NCBI RefSeq assembly: GCF_000204055.1
Contig: NW_006768847.1
Location: forward strand, 2,681 to 26,657
Direction of reading: 5' to 3'
DNA from: Melampsora larici-populina 98AG31
Lineage: Eukaryota > Basidiomycota > Pucciniomycetes > Pucciniales > Melampsoraceae
DNA length: 23,977 nucleotides
The position numbers and the translations under genes were made by a program. A model generated the notes under the pieces. It did not search any database and had not been told where the DNA came from. It saw only the letters and a program-made list of their open reading frames with translations. Positions within the stretch are counted from its first letter, which is position 1. Each line of letters opens with the position of its first letter. This document shows, piece by piece, positions 9,194-18,559 of this stretch.

Positions 9194-9240
9194 AACAGTT
9201 TCGACTTGATTATCCTACGATAAATCAAGTCGTAGCTGTT
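9194..9240. repeat. Imperfect inverted repeat in the Harbinger right subterminal region
   Basis: The arm beginning AACAGTTTCGACTTGATT (9194-9211) pairs with the inverse of 9220-9240 (AACAGCTACGACTTGATTTA). There are two mismatches and one gap. It lies just upstream of the Myb-like gene and could be part of its promoter or a protein-binding site. Confidence 0.55.
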
Positions 9241-9299
9241 CGTAGATTTGAAGACGGGGATCGCAACTTTTATTGCAGTCGTAGGGACCGCAGGTCTAA

Positions 9300-9322
9300 G
9301 ACAGGTCCATAGTGGACCTGTC
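9300..9322. repeat. Subterminal palindrome (right)
   Basis: GACAGGTCCA and TGGACCTGTC form perfect 10-bp arms around TAG, 60 bp inside the right end of the Harbinger element. It does not share sequence with the left palindrome at 6315-6330. Confidence 0.7.
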
Positions 9323-9382
9323 TATATTTTAGCGTTAAACTTACGCTAAATCACCTAGTTACCGCTCCCATAGTGGGTGCTC
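9321..9382 (-). repeat. Right terminal inverted repeat of the Harbinger element
   Basis: Read on the minus strand from 9382 it begins GAGCACCCACTAT. It then has a longer unmatched spacer than the left end before the second conserved block, so the two ends are asymmetric in spacing. Confidence 0.9.
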
Positions 9383-9467
9383 TAAGGTTGTATACTTAGT
9401 GGTGGCGCTAGCGCTAGCTAGAATTGGCGCAATGGTGGCAAAAACATGGCAATAACTCAGCATTTTG

Positions 9468-9515
9468 AGTAAAATACCAAGTAAAATACCCAGTAAAATA
9501 CCCAGTAAAATATAA
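9468..9515 (+). repeat. Four tandem 12-bp units
   Basis: Four head-to-tail copies of a unit reading AGTAAAATACCC, the first ending CCA and the last degenerate (ATAA). They lie 83 bp to the right of the Harbinger target duplication. Confidence 0.8.
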
Positions 9516-9592
9516 TAACTTTGAATGTTAATTTGACAATACTCGAATCACCCGTGTTTTTACAAAAAATCAAGTTGTTTATCTACTTTGAC

Positions 9593-9625
9593 CACGTGTC
9601 TCAACCTCAAAGGTTGAGACACGTG
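9593..9625. repeat. Perfect 15-bp-arm inverted repeat with 3-nt loop
   Basis: CACGTGTCTCAACCT at 9593-9607 is followed by CAA and the exact reverse complement at 9611-9625. Each outer end is CACGTG, the E-box recognised by bHLH factors. The element is either a strong hairpin or a fused pair of inverted transposon ends; the sequence does not decide. Confidence 0.75.
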
Positions 9626-9767
9626 CTTGGATACCACTGGCACTCAAATATAGATGGGGAACATGCACAACGACTGAGCACCAAGGCAAGTGGACCCTTT
9701 TTGATCAAGCGGGAAGTGAATGAAACACAGATAAACAAACTGAGTATAGGTGCCAGTTGATCAATCA

Positions 9768-9930
9768 CATGCCACCAGAAAAGCTTGATGGAGGTGAATT
9801 CTGAAAGCTCAACCTTGGCGGAAACCCTGAGCTTTTACTGGAGTCAGTTGAATCACCCAAAAAAAAGTTACTAGCAATCATGTCCTTGCAAGTCTGCATG
9901 CTGGACAGCAAATACATAGGGGTCCATGGA
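9768..9930 (+). repeat. Diverged inverted arm A with coding-like frame
   Basis: It aligns with the minus strand of 11437-11279. Shared words in the same order are ATTCTGAAAGCT, TTACTGGAG and AAAAAAGTTACTAGCAAT, followed by GGGTCCAT. The translated frames also match (S-L-M-x-V-x-S-E-S and K-K-L-L-A-I-x-S-L-Q). The same frame extends upstream across a TGA into an open stretch beginning at ATG 9521. I do not recognise the protein. Confidence 0.6.
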
Positions 9931-10039
9931 GGTTTCCGCACATGCAAGTGGTGTGTTGTGGTTGTATATTGGAATAAACCTTAAATTTATGGTGAGATAA
10001 ATTCCTCATTGAGGGTTTTTGGACAAAAACTGATAATTT

Positions 10040-10790
10040 TACTGAAAGTATTGTCAGTTAGTACCTTTTGCACCCCTAAATCTGATTTTGTGGAACTGCT
10101 CTTGATGAGTAAAACTTTTGCAGTTTTTGTGCAAACCCAAAAGTTGAATCTGGATTGTATTCTTGGAGTGTTGGGCTATAAACATGAATCATAATGCATG
10201 GCAGGGTTACACTTTGAGAACCACTTATGGCTCTGGTAGTGGCATTTGTACCCTATATTTGCAATGTTGCGGAAACACACTCCGCAAGTAAAAGTTCTGG
10301 AGTTTTTGGACAAACCAAAAAGTTAAACCTGTTTTGGATTTTTGGACTGTTGGGCTTTAAAATTTTTAACTTTCATACAGAAGTATACTGCTTGAAGAAC
10401 CACTTATGGCTCTGGTAGTGGCATTTGTACCCTATATTTGCAGTGTTGCGGAAACACACTCCGCAAGTAAAAGTTCTGGAGTTTTTGGACAAACCAAAAA
10501 GTTAAACCTGTTTTGGATTTTTGGAGTGTTGGGCTTTAAAATTTTCAACTTTTATACAGAAGTATCCCGCTTGAAGAACCACTTATGGCTCTTGTAGTGG
10601 CTTTTGTACCCCTATATTTGCAATGTTGTGAAAACACACTCCACAAGTAAAAATTCTACAGTTGTTGTGCAAACCTAAAATTTGAAGCTGTTTTAGATTC
10701 CTGTAGCATTGGGCTATAAATGTGAACCATTGTGGTCACTTAGACACCACCGAAAGAACCACTTATAGCCATATGAATGATATTTGAGGT
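10040..10790 (+). repeat. Tandem array of 179-bp units
   Basis: Units start with AACCACTTATGG at 10219, 10398, 10577 and 10757 (last: AACCACTTATAG), giving periods of 179, 179 and 180 bp. A more diverged unit precedes at about 10040-10218 and a partial one trails after 10757. The second and third full units are nearly identical; the outer ones drift. Each central unit contains TTGCGGA and TCCGCAA as a 7-bp stem with a 7-nt loop. Short open frames of about 63 codons recur once per unit, but the period is not a multiple of three and no protein is recognised. From 10791 to 10920 the sequence is dominated by A and T runs. Confidence 0.8.
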
Positions 10791-11278
10791 GCTTTTTTTG
10801 TGAACGGGGTATAAGGAACACTTTTTTGTTTGTTGAAATAAACCAAAAAAAAAGTGCCTTTTTTGTTTCACATAAACCTATGAAAAAAACCAAAAATCTC
10901 AACTTTTTTTTTTTGGTCCCCTCACCCAAAATTGTGCCTAGATACCTCCATAACGGATCTCATATTCATTGCCACAAAGTACACAACACTTAAAGTTTTA
11001 ATGTCAGTATATCAAAAATTCAAACCCATCAGCTCTCTTAGGTAAGTGTGGTAATTTGATCACTCACACATACAAACCCATAAAGAGTGTTAATATAACA
11101 TCTTGTAGGGATATCCAGTTCCATACTATTTTGACTATTGTGTGGTTTTGATTAAAAGGACAAGAAAGTGGATAACTTTTTCATTTATGGCTCAAAGTTT
11201 TTAGGAGTTGTTCTGGCACTAATCATGGGGATTTACAAATATGTTATGACACCATATCTTTAACATGGGTGGTAATAA

Positions 11279-11437
11279 CTATGGACCCACCTATAGTTTT
11301 TGTCAGCTCTCTGAGCTGCAAGGATACAATTGCTAGTAACTTTTTTGTCTGTGGGTCAAATTTCTCCAGTAATGGCTCAATTTGTTTGCCAATACAATAG
11401 CTTTCAGAATATACCACCATTAAGCCTCTCTGACATG
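11279..11437 (-). repeat. Diverged inverted arm B with coding-like frame
   Basis: Counterpart of arm A in opposite orientation; the two bracket the 179-bp array. An open frame of 76 codons (11474-11244, minus) covers it. Between arm B and the KDZ gene (11438-12159) only AT-rich sequence and one 49-bp duplication are seen. Confidence 0.6.
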
Positions 11438-11792
11438 GTTGGGAATATCCACAAGCACATATGTACAACCACATATGTATTCAACAATCAGTACTTGATT
11501 TACCAATCAACCATTTCCATTTTGTATATATACAACATTGGATGAAAATTGTAAATAGACATTACACTCAAACCACTTAACTTATCATGTATATATATCC
11601 GCTATGAAACTGCAAACCTTCAAATTACACGTGAAGATGGGTGAAATTGGCCTTGGTCTCACTGTCTGATGTAAAAGCTCATTCCATAAGTTCTCCATAA
11701 GTAGTCTCTGTAATCAGTGACAGAACTTCAAACTTCAAAGTTCCTTGATTAACTTACTTACACTTTTACTTGATTTTGTTTAATTTTGGTTG

Positions 11793-11889
11793 TTGAAATA
11801 GAACAGGATGCAATTGTAATACTCCGTGTTTAACATTTCTTTTGAAATGTTACAGGATGCAATTGTAATACTCCGTGTTTAACATTTCT
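11793..11889 (+). repeat. 49-bp tandem duplication
   Basis: The block beginning ACAGGATGCAATTGTAATAC starts at 11803 and again at 11852. The two copies are identical over about 41 bases, and the flanking TTGAAAT also repeats. It looks like a recent local duplication in otherwise featureless AT-rich DNA. Confidence 0.8.
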
Positions 11890-12159
11890 TTTTCAATTAT
11901 TATCTAGATAATAGTTGAAATGTATATGTAGCCTTATTATACCTGAGGCATTTTGCTATTCGATAACATAAAGAATCAATATTCAAATCACACGTTAAAT
12001 AGGTCACATTGTTGTAAGGCTAAAAATCAGGACACATTGGCTTAGCTTCTCACATATGTATGAGAAAGGGAAAGGGCTAGTTGATTTGTTTCATCAAACA
12101 TGTTTTTCTTTTTATGTACTTTGCAAGAATTTATAAAGTATTACAAGGATCTCAGGTCA

Positions 12160-15100
12160 TCACAACATTGCTGTATTTATATCCTCCCATTCCATATCAA
12201 TTTCATCATCACTCGAGTCATCATCTGCATCACCATCAGTATTAGTGATACCCTCACTTTCAGATTCAAGTTCAATATTGGCTACATTATCAATCTCGAT
12301 AGCATCTTCTACCCCCTGCAAAATAGTTATAACACCTGGGTTCAATGAAATCTTATCTTTCGAGTACATATATTGAATTTTTTGAAATTGATTGCGCCAT
12401 GCTACCTTGAGGTCAGTATTGCCTTCTTGTGATGGTGTGCAATGAATAACCTCGCCCAGACTTGTATTCCAATATGCTTGTAAATTGAATATCCGCACTA
12501 GCTTTTGATTGATAATAATTCTTGCGGCTGATATCTTACCAGCACCACTAAGCGAGTTCAAAGCCGGATGATTGATCAACGGTAGATCGATTGGCTGTTC
12601 ATTTTCAGCAAAAACATGTGATTGAAGTCGATGAAGATGAGTTGAAAGCGACCTGTGGGAATTGATGGCCCACCGCATCACTCTTCTGACTTCCCAACCC
12701 AAGCGGCGGATTTCTTCAATGGCTCGATCGTGGTAGGCAATCTGGCGCATTCCGTGCTGTGTATAATCGTCGATCGCCCAGGGTTCGCGTCCATTGGTGA
12801 AGAGCCCGTCATTCCAGAACGGGTGATCAAAGTCAATTTCAAGAAGGGCCAAGTAGGTGATGTTTGTTGGTTGTGATCGATGGGGAGAAGTGGTTAAATA
12901 TGTTGATAAGAGCCTGTGATACGTCTCCAGTTTCGTGTTCAACTTAGCGGCGGCTTCGCGAAGTGACTTGAGTAAATGTGGTTTATCGTTGTAACCTGTC
13001 AAGTACAACAGTCAACCAAATGAAAAGGACCAAAGTTGTCAAAAAAAAATATACTGACCAATACTCGAATTCTTCCCATCCCGTCGGCTTACATCCAATG
13101 GGCGCTTCTGCTCACGTACAGCCACAAACTGATTACGCACTTCTTGTTTGGCAAACCAGATTTTCAAAATTAGATCCTGTTCTAGTGCTAAAATCCACAC
13201 AGGCCCGTAAGTAACTATTTTGTTTACTTGGAGATTGACATGAAGTGTGACAAATACCATTTAAGTCGTTTAAAATTGTCTCTGAGCCTATCTTGGCGCG
13301 TTGCTTTTCAATCTTTTTTTGAATTTCGTTGTGCTCAGTCAGTCTATCAGTGGCCTCTTCAACGTTTTCTGCATCTTTAGCCCTTTAACAATTGAAATTA
13401 AATATCAGCTTTTTGTATGATGAATCTAGATATAACTTTTGAAACTAACCAGAGTGTTTGAGCCGTCTCTTCTAACAATAGTAACCGTCCGAGTTCAATC
13501 TTTTGTTGTTCCTGAACATGGGATCGTTTTTCTTGAGATTGACGCTCCACATTCCATTGTTGGCGCAGGAATTCATGAGTGTAGCGAATCGTGGGGAACA
13601 TGGAGCTCCTCTTGCTCGATAAGCTAGCAAGAGCGCTACTAGATTGTTGGAATACAGCCTTGGCATTTTGTAGCCTGCGAACAAGCCATTTGGCTATGTC
13701 AAATGACCATCAGCTTACAGATAAGAGCAAAAATAACGAAACCATGCACCTACCTGTTGAGTTGAGAGTGATTTCCACGAAGTAATCAGTTCTCCAATTT
13801 ATTGATAACAGTCGATTAAGTCGTGTTGATATTCGATTGACCGCGACTAACAATGCGAGGAATGACCAAAAGCGTTCAAGGCCCTCACCGTCAGTCAATC
13901 CCCAAAATGAATTGAATCGTGGGTTGTAAAGGACTTGACAAGCCCAGTTGTGCACATAAGCGTGGAAAACTGATGTTCCAAAGCTGAGCCGATGCGCAAT
14001 ACCTTCCAAGAAATTTCGCTGTTGGTAGCTTATTAGTATCAATCTTAAAACCTGCATTATATTCAAGACGACTCACTTTCTTGATATGTGCTTCAAGCTG
14101 GCAACCAATGTCGTATAACACTCCAACTCGAATATTGGGTAAATCTAGCAACAGCTGCTCGAGAATACTCAACGGATAATAAAGCCTATATAAAAGTTTT
14201 AAGTCACGTTGATTTACTTGTAAATGTCAAGTCATGTTGAATTACTTACTTTTCACCTGTCTTGTAGATATTTGCCAGTTTAAGAGGCACATCGTGCCGG
14301 CAAGTACATCCAAAGAGGCCTGTGTCGTCACTCCTTTTCCATGAAGTCGAGTTCCTCACATCGTTTGCCGCAGTATGAGAGTCAGAACAAGGGTTCTACA
14401 TCAAAAACAAGTCAGTTTTGTCAATCTAAATATATGGAATCTTACGCTACCTACTTTGATGCTCTTAGATTGGGCTTCAGTCGAGTTTTGAAGAAGCTCG
14501 TGCTTTTTCATACAGGATGGCTTGACAAACACTTTGGGATACTCTTCTTCGGTAGGATGATCTTTGCTTGATCGGGTGTAGTGCCTATGTTGAAAATTGC
14601 CGTCTAATGCTACAATCACATGTGGCTCTTGGGGTGACGGTTGTTCTTCATTGATTGCTGGACCAAAACAGCGGCCACACCGGTCCGCCAATAACTCAGC
14701 ATTTGATAGATTCAGACCTTCGTTGTGAATCTTTTTGATACAAAGCATGATTGATCGATACATGTTGACTGAGCTGGAGAATTGTCTTCGAAGATCTCGA
14801 TCGTGAATGAGTGAACTGTTTTGATTTGACTGAGGTTTCAGGTTGCGGTTACTTCGCAGATTCAGAAAGGACATCAATCCATTGATGAATCCAGTACTTG
14901 ATATAACAGTTGCATTCCAAATTTGATGATGAAACTGAAGGAGTCGTATTGAAAAAGCTGTCTGTGGAGATTGAGGTGAGCTGGAGATATATCCATAGTG
15001 CAGAAGCCGTACAGGTTTGGGCATGCACACGCAGAAACATATGTAGTGCTTGCTGTGAAATCCTAAGAGTTCGATAATGTCAACAGCTTGCATCGTAAGT

Positions 15101-15543
15101 TTTGAATTTGGGCATTGACAGTCGATCTTCACATCAAGGTAAGAGGCTTCAGAAGTTCAATTTTGTGTTTTGTATTGAAGGTTAAGATAAGTAGCAGTCA
15201 TTTGAGATTCGATCGCATTCCATTGAAGCTTGAGATTTCTTCGATCCTCTGCATTCCACCAATCACGACTTTCTTGAGCAAAGTAATGGGCAGCATCAGG
15301 TATCGGTATCGGAGAAGGAGGGGCTACTGGTTCGTCAGGTAAAGGCAAGAACTGATTCAACTCGTGGTTATCATGTAAGTCGTCATGATCTTCATTGGAA
15401 GCGGGAACTGGATGGGTGGTGATTCCAAGAGAAGCTGAAATTGATTGCGCTTTTCAAGGAGTCATCTTGGGCGGGGTAGCAGTTCTTCGACTCCGTTTCG
15501 ACCTGAGGCCCATATTCCCCATCAAGTTTTTGGGTTTCCCCAT
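12160..15543 (-). pseudogene. KDZ (Kyakuja-Dileera-Zisupton) transposase, eight exons, two in-frame TGA codons
   Basis: KDZ proteins are large RNase H-fold transposases, here with an associated CxC zinc cluster. Exons (-): 15543-14455, 14395-14250, 14185-14077, 14018-13754, 13693-13450, 13382-13258, 13214-13059 and 12995-12160; introns are 43-64 bp and GT-AG. Landmarks in order: C-Q-C and C-F-C-V-C cysteines; C-G-R-C-F-G-P; L-D-G-N-F-Q-H-R-H (catalytic Asp at 14602-14604); D-D-T-G-L-F-G-C-T-C-R-H-D-V; V-L-Y-D-I-G-C (Asp at 14110-14112); F-H-A-Y-V-H-N-W; D-G-E-G-L-E-R-F-W-S (Glu at 13875-13877); a coiled-coil-like Glu/Gln region; and an Asp/Glu-rich tail. Exon 1 reads through two TGA codons (15454-15456 and 15157-15159), with family-like sequence continuing in frame after both. 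Everything downstream is intact. It is probably a recently inactivated copy; an alternative start below the second stop would remove the N-terminus and part of the cysteine cluster region. Confidence 0.88.
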
Positions 15544-17036
15544 ATCGGTGAGGCGTATCTGAGGTTTGAACTGTGAAAGAGAGTATACAAACGATACAAA
15601 GATGGTTTTCGTGGTAAGTGAAGTGATGTTGTAAGCACCTGCTGAACGGTTCAGCTGGGCTTTATGACTCACCAGTGGCCACCGTGAACGGGTTACGGTG
15701 CTTGGTACCGTAGGCCTTCCTAAAGCCGGATTTGGCCAAGTTCGGGTCAAGATTTCAAAAAAAATCTTGGTTAAGTCTAGGCCTGTATTGAGGCCGAATC
15801 TCAAGTGTTTTCTGAGAACATCTGAGAGCAGGGAGAGTCCACTACCAGTCGCTTTGATATCTCTCTTCAACTCGACTTGTAGTGGGACTATACAGGGTTC
15901 CGCGGTGAAGTAAGCTTTTATTCCTTTTTTGTTTGTTCTTGTTTACTAATCTCATCTTCTTTGTCTTGAATTTGGTTCCTTTCATTTTGATTTCGCTTCT
16001 AGGTACTGTTCACTCAATTGAATACAAACGACTTCAGTTGGACCCTTTTCATCTCAATCAAGCTCAATTCAATTTTCTATTATGAGTATAGATTCAATTA
16101 ATTCATCGCCTCATCTTCGCTTCAATCATCTCCACTTCGATCCCACTGAATCAGAATCAAGAACTTCTGGGCCTTATCTATCTGAATTTCGCTTTCTAGA
16201 TGTGTTCCCATAGATTGCTCAATGTAATTGCAATTTTGATCATTATGTTGATCCAGATCCTTGCAAGTAAGTGTTACATCTTCTGAGTTTCCTGGATATG
16301 AATTTTGACCGTAACTGACAGTACTCTCTTTGGCTTGTTTGATTATTAGACCCCCAAAATTGAATCTCTAATTCACTATGATTTTCGATTTTGGCACTTA
16401 GTTTAGGTATGTATTCAATTTGACTTGTTCTCTTATTTGATCCCTTCTTGTAGAATGTTTTCTTTTGTGTTTAATATGTATATTTGCAAATGCATCCTTG
16501 AAGTGGTAACAAGATATTGTAATGAAATAAAATGAATATAATAATAATCTGATGTGAGGTGTTGAGAATTTCTGCTTGTATGTTTATATATGCTCTATAT
16601 ATTTTTTAGCATAATGCAGTGGGTAGAGAGTAGCTTTGCAAATTGAGTGAAATATATAAATAAAGAAAAAATATCACTATCATGAAAACATAGAAATTCA
16701 GATAAAGGACGCTGAGACTTTTCTGACAATTCCAGATCTCAAAGTGAAATAAATGAATAGAACTGAGCTCTGGCTATCATTGTTGAAATTGATTTCCACA
16801 CCATTTGAGATACTCCAACCATTCTCCTTTTTTCTTTGATCTTCATTTTCTAATACAAAATCCCAAGAAGTCAAAATCTTATTCTGATTCTCTTTTCCGT
16901 ATTTATTGGGGGCTACTAAAAAGTGCCCACAAACAAAACCAGAGACCACCTGCTTTAAGAATCTGGTGCAGTTACTAAAAATATTGGAGTGAACTGTGGT
17001 TCAGTCCCAAGGAACTGATTTGTCAAACTTAGCAAA
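15544..17036. other. Non-coding AT-rich region upstream of the KDZ gene
   Basis: 15640-15905 is somewhat richer in G and C, with open frames on both strands (for example 15698-15913, +) but no recognisable protein; it may be the 5' region of the KDZ element or a fragment of another repeat. From about 15910 to 17036 only AT-rich sequence without a supported gene is seen. Confidence 0.45.
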
Positions 17037-17080
17037 GTCCCTTGTTTTTTGAGCTGTACTGGCCAGCTCAAACAAGGGAC
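17037..17080. repeat. Imperfect inverted repeat
   Basis: GTCCCTTGTTTTTTGAGCTG (17037-17056) pairs with CAGCTCAAACAAGGGAC (17064-17080). The arms are perfect except for three extra T in the left one, around a 7-nt loop. Confidence 0.7.
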
Positions 17081-17101
17081 TTACACAAGGACCGCCGGAT
17101 C

Positions 17102-17121
17102 CCCCCTTGACGTCAAGAGGG
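17102..17121. promoter_or_regulatory. Palindrome containing TGACGTCA
   Basis: CTTGACGTCAAG at 17106-17117 is a perfect 12-bp palindrome extended by C-run and G-run flanks (CCCC before, AGGGG after). TGACGTCA is the CRE consensus for bZIP factors. It lies 25 bp after the inverted repeat at 17037-17080. No gene downstream is convincing, so a regulatory role is only possible. Confidence 0.35.
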
Positions 17122-18151
17122 GTTGAAAGCCTCGCAATTTTGTCCAAAAAGTGTCTAATCCCATCTGCCTTTGTGTGTCATATCCCCAGCCAATGCTTAG
17201 TCATAAATCTCTTGATCAGTGAGCTTGGCCATCTATCAGCTCTCAGCTTGGGCTGAACGCCTTCATTCAACAGAAATTGTGCTCAGAAAACTGTATGAGC
17301 CTATCTGGAAGGCTCAACTTTGATATTTCACACGGGAAAATGTCAACATACCTCCATGAACCCATATGTAGTATCACATGCAAGTCATTTTGTCTCTGAC
17401 TCTCAATGCTTCAATCTTCAAGATGCTTCTACTTCTTGTAACTCATCCTCAAACAACCCATCCGCCTGCAGCCCATTTGCCCATCTTACCTTTACCAATT
17501 TCATATCTGATCCAAGAGTCTACGATCAGTTTCTGGTCTGATAAGATGAACAAGATGAATCCTGATGAATCATACAAATCAATAACAGGACCAGACCCAA
17601 GGAGTGACCGTCATAATATTGCTTTATTTTGGTTTTGAATTCTTTGGTTCTTTTAAGGGTTTTACAAACATTTTCACAACTTGTCAATATAACTTCACTG
17701 CCAACAATTGAATCAGGATCAAAATCAAAACACGACCAGAATGAAATATCAATCAAATCAAACCAAGAATTAGGCATACCAATCAACTCATCAAACCCAT
17801 CAAAAGATCAAACCTCATTTAATCATGATCAATCTAGCGAGAATGCTTTGTTTTTGTAATCCAACATCCTTGGTATTAAAATCCATCTTTTTGTCTTGTT
17901 GTATTGCTCTTATACTCCTCACTCAGAAACTGGATTTGGAAGCCAAGAGAAGATTTTCATTGTGCTTATGAATACATACAAAACAGCTTAATGGTACATA
18001 ATCCATCCTTGAGACAATACAAAACTTTTGAGACTGAGAAAAAGATTGTAGAGGTTGAATGCAAGGTTACTCCACAAAAGGATTGTGCAGAAAAGCTTGA
18101 AGATAAATTGAATATGCTTTGGCTTGAATCCAAGCGCTTTGAAAGCTGCTT

Positions 18152-18559
18152 TCAGGTTTTCAAAGGCAATTTGATCAGCATTAGGACGTTCGGCGAGCCA
18201 ATTACAACCTGAGAGGTGAGTATCTCATAGTAAGAGGGTTGAGACATGAGATGAGTGAGACTAGGCTCATCATTGGGACTAAATACAGGCATAAACTGAT
18301 AGAAGACATCAAAAGCTTGTTCTTGAGATGATTGAAGAGGATTCCAAAGTCGAGTTTGATCAAAACCAAAGACTAACACTTTTGCACCAGCCAATTGACC
18401 AAGATCATCAAAATTGATCTCAAACATGGTTGAGCTACGTGATGCAGTTGGATTTTGATATGTCTTTGCCTGAGTAAACAAACTGTCATCTGATTGAGAT
18501 TTTTGTTTGGATGCATCAACTGAGTTGGAAATTGTTGATATCTTATTGGGATTAATCAA
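18152..18559 (-). CDS. Possible fragment of an unrecognised gene
   Basis: A 135-codon open frame on the minus strand whose middle looks protein-like rather than random. It has a mixed hydrophobic/charged composition, including D-D-L-G-Q-L-A-G-A-K-V-L-V-F-G-F and F-Y-Q-F-M-P-V-F-S-P-N-D-E-P-S, and low use of rare residues. No family is recognised, no splice partners were found, and an overlapping plus-strand frame (17904-18212) competes at its 3' end. It may be a relic exon. Start ATG 18559 is simply the first in frame. Confidence 0.25.
   Translation of the reverse strand: MINPNKISTISNSVDASKQKSQSDDSLFTQAKTYQNPTASRSSTMFEINFDDLGQLAGAKVLVFGFDQTRLWNPLQSSQEQAFDVFYQFMPVFSPNDEPSLTHLMSQPSYYEILTSQVVIGSPNVLMLIKLPLKT

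Larger units (their letters stand above)
6242..9382. mobile_element. Complete PIF/Harbinger DNA transposon (3141 bp)
   Basis: The left end reads GAGCACCCACTAT from 6242; the right end is its exact inverse ending at 9382. Each side is flanked by TAA (6239-6241 and 9383-9385), the 3-bp TWA-type target duplication characteristic of PIF/Harbinger elements. Inside the 13-bp perfect ends lies a second imperfectly inverted block, GGTGATTTA(A/G)CGTA on both sides. The element carries two convergent genes: a DDE transposase (6429-7820, +) and a Myb/SANT-like protein (9038-8130, -), the standard pair for autonomous members. Both frames are open after removal of one small intron each. Element, duplication and genes all agree, so this looks potentially autonomous. 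Confidence 0.93.

Noticed and set aside
10040..10790. CRISPR array
   Set aside because: Whole 179-bp units repeat without unique spacers between short constant repeats, and the setting is eukaryotic.
15454..15870. 138-codon minus-strand frame read as a separate gene
   Set aside because: Its last 30 codons are the N-terminus of the KDZ gene from ATG 15543; the upstream part has no recognisable content.
17320..17859. Overlapping plus- and minus-strand short frames
   Set aside because: Several frames compete over the same DNA, all rich in Ser/Asn/Thr, with no domain or splice logic.
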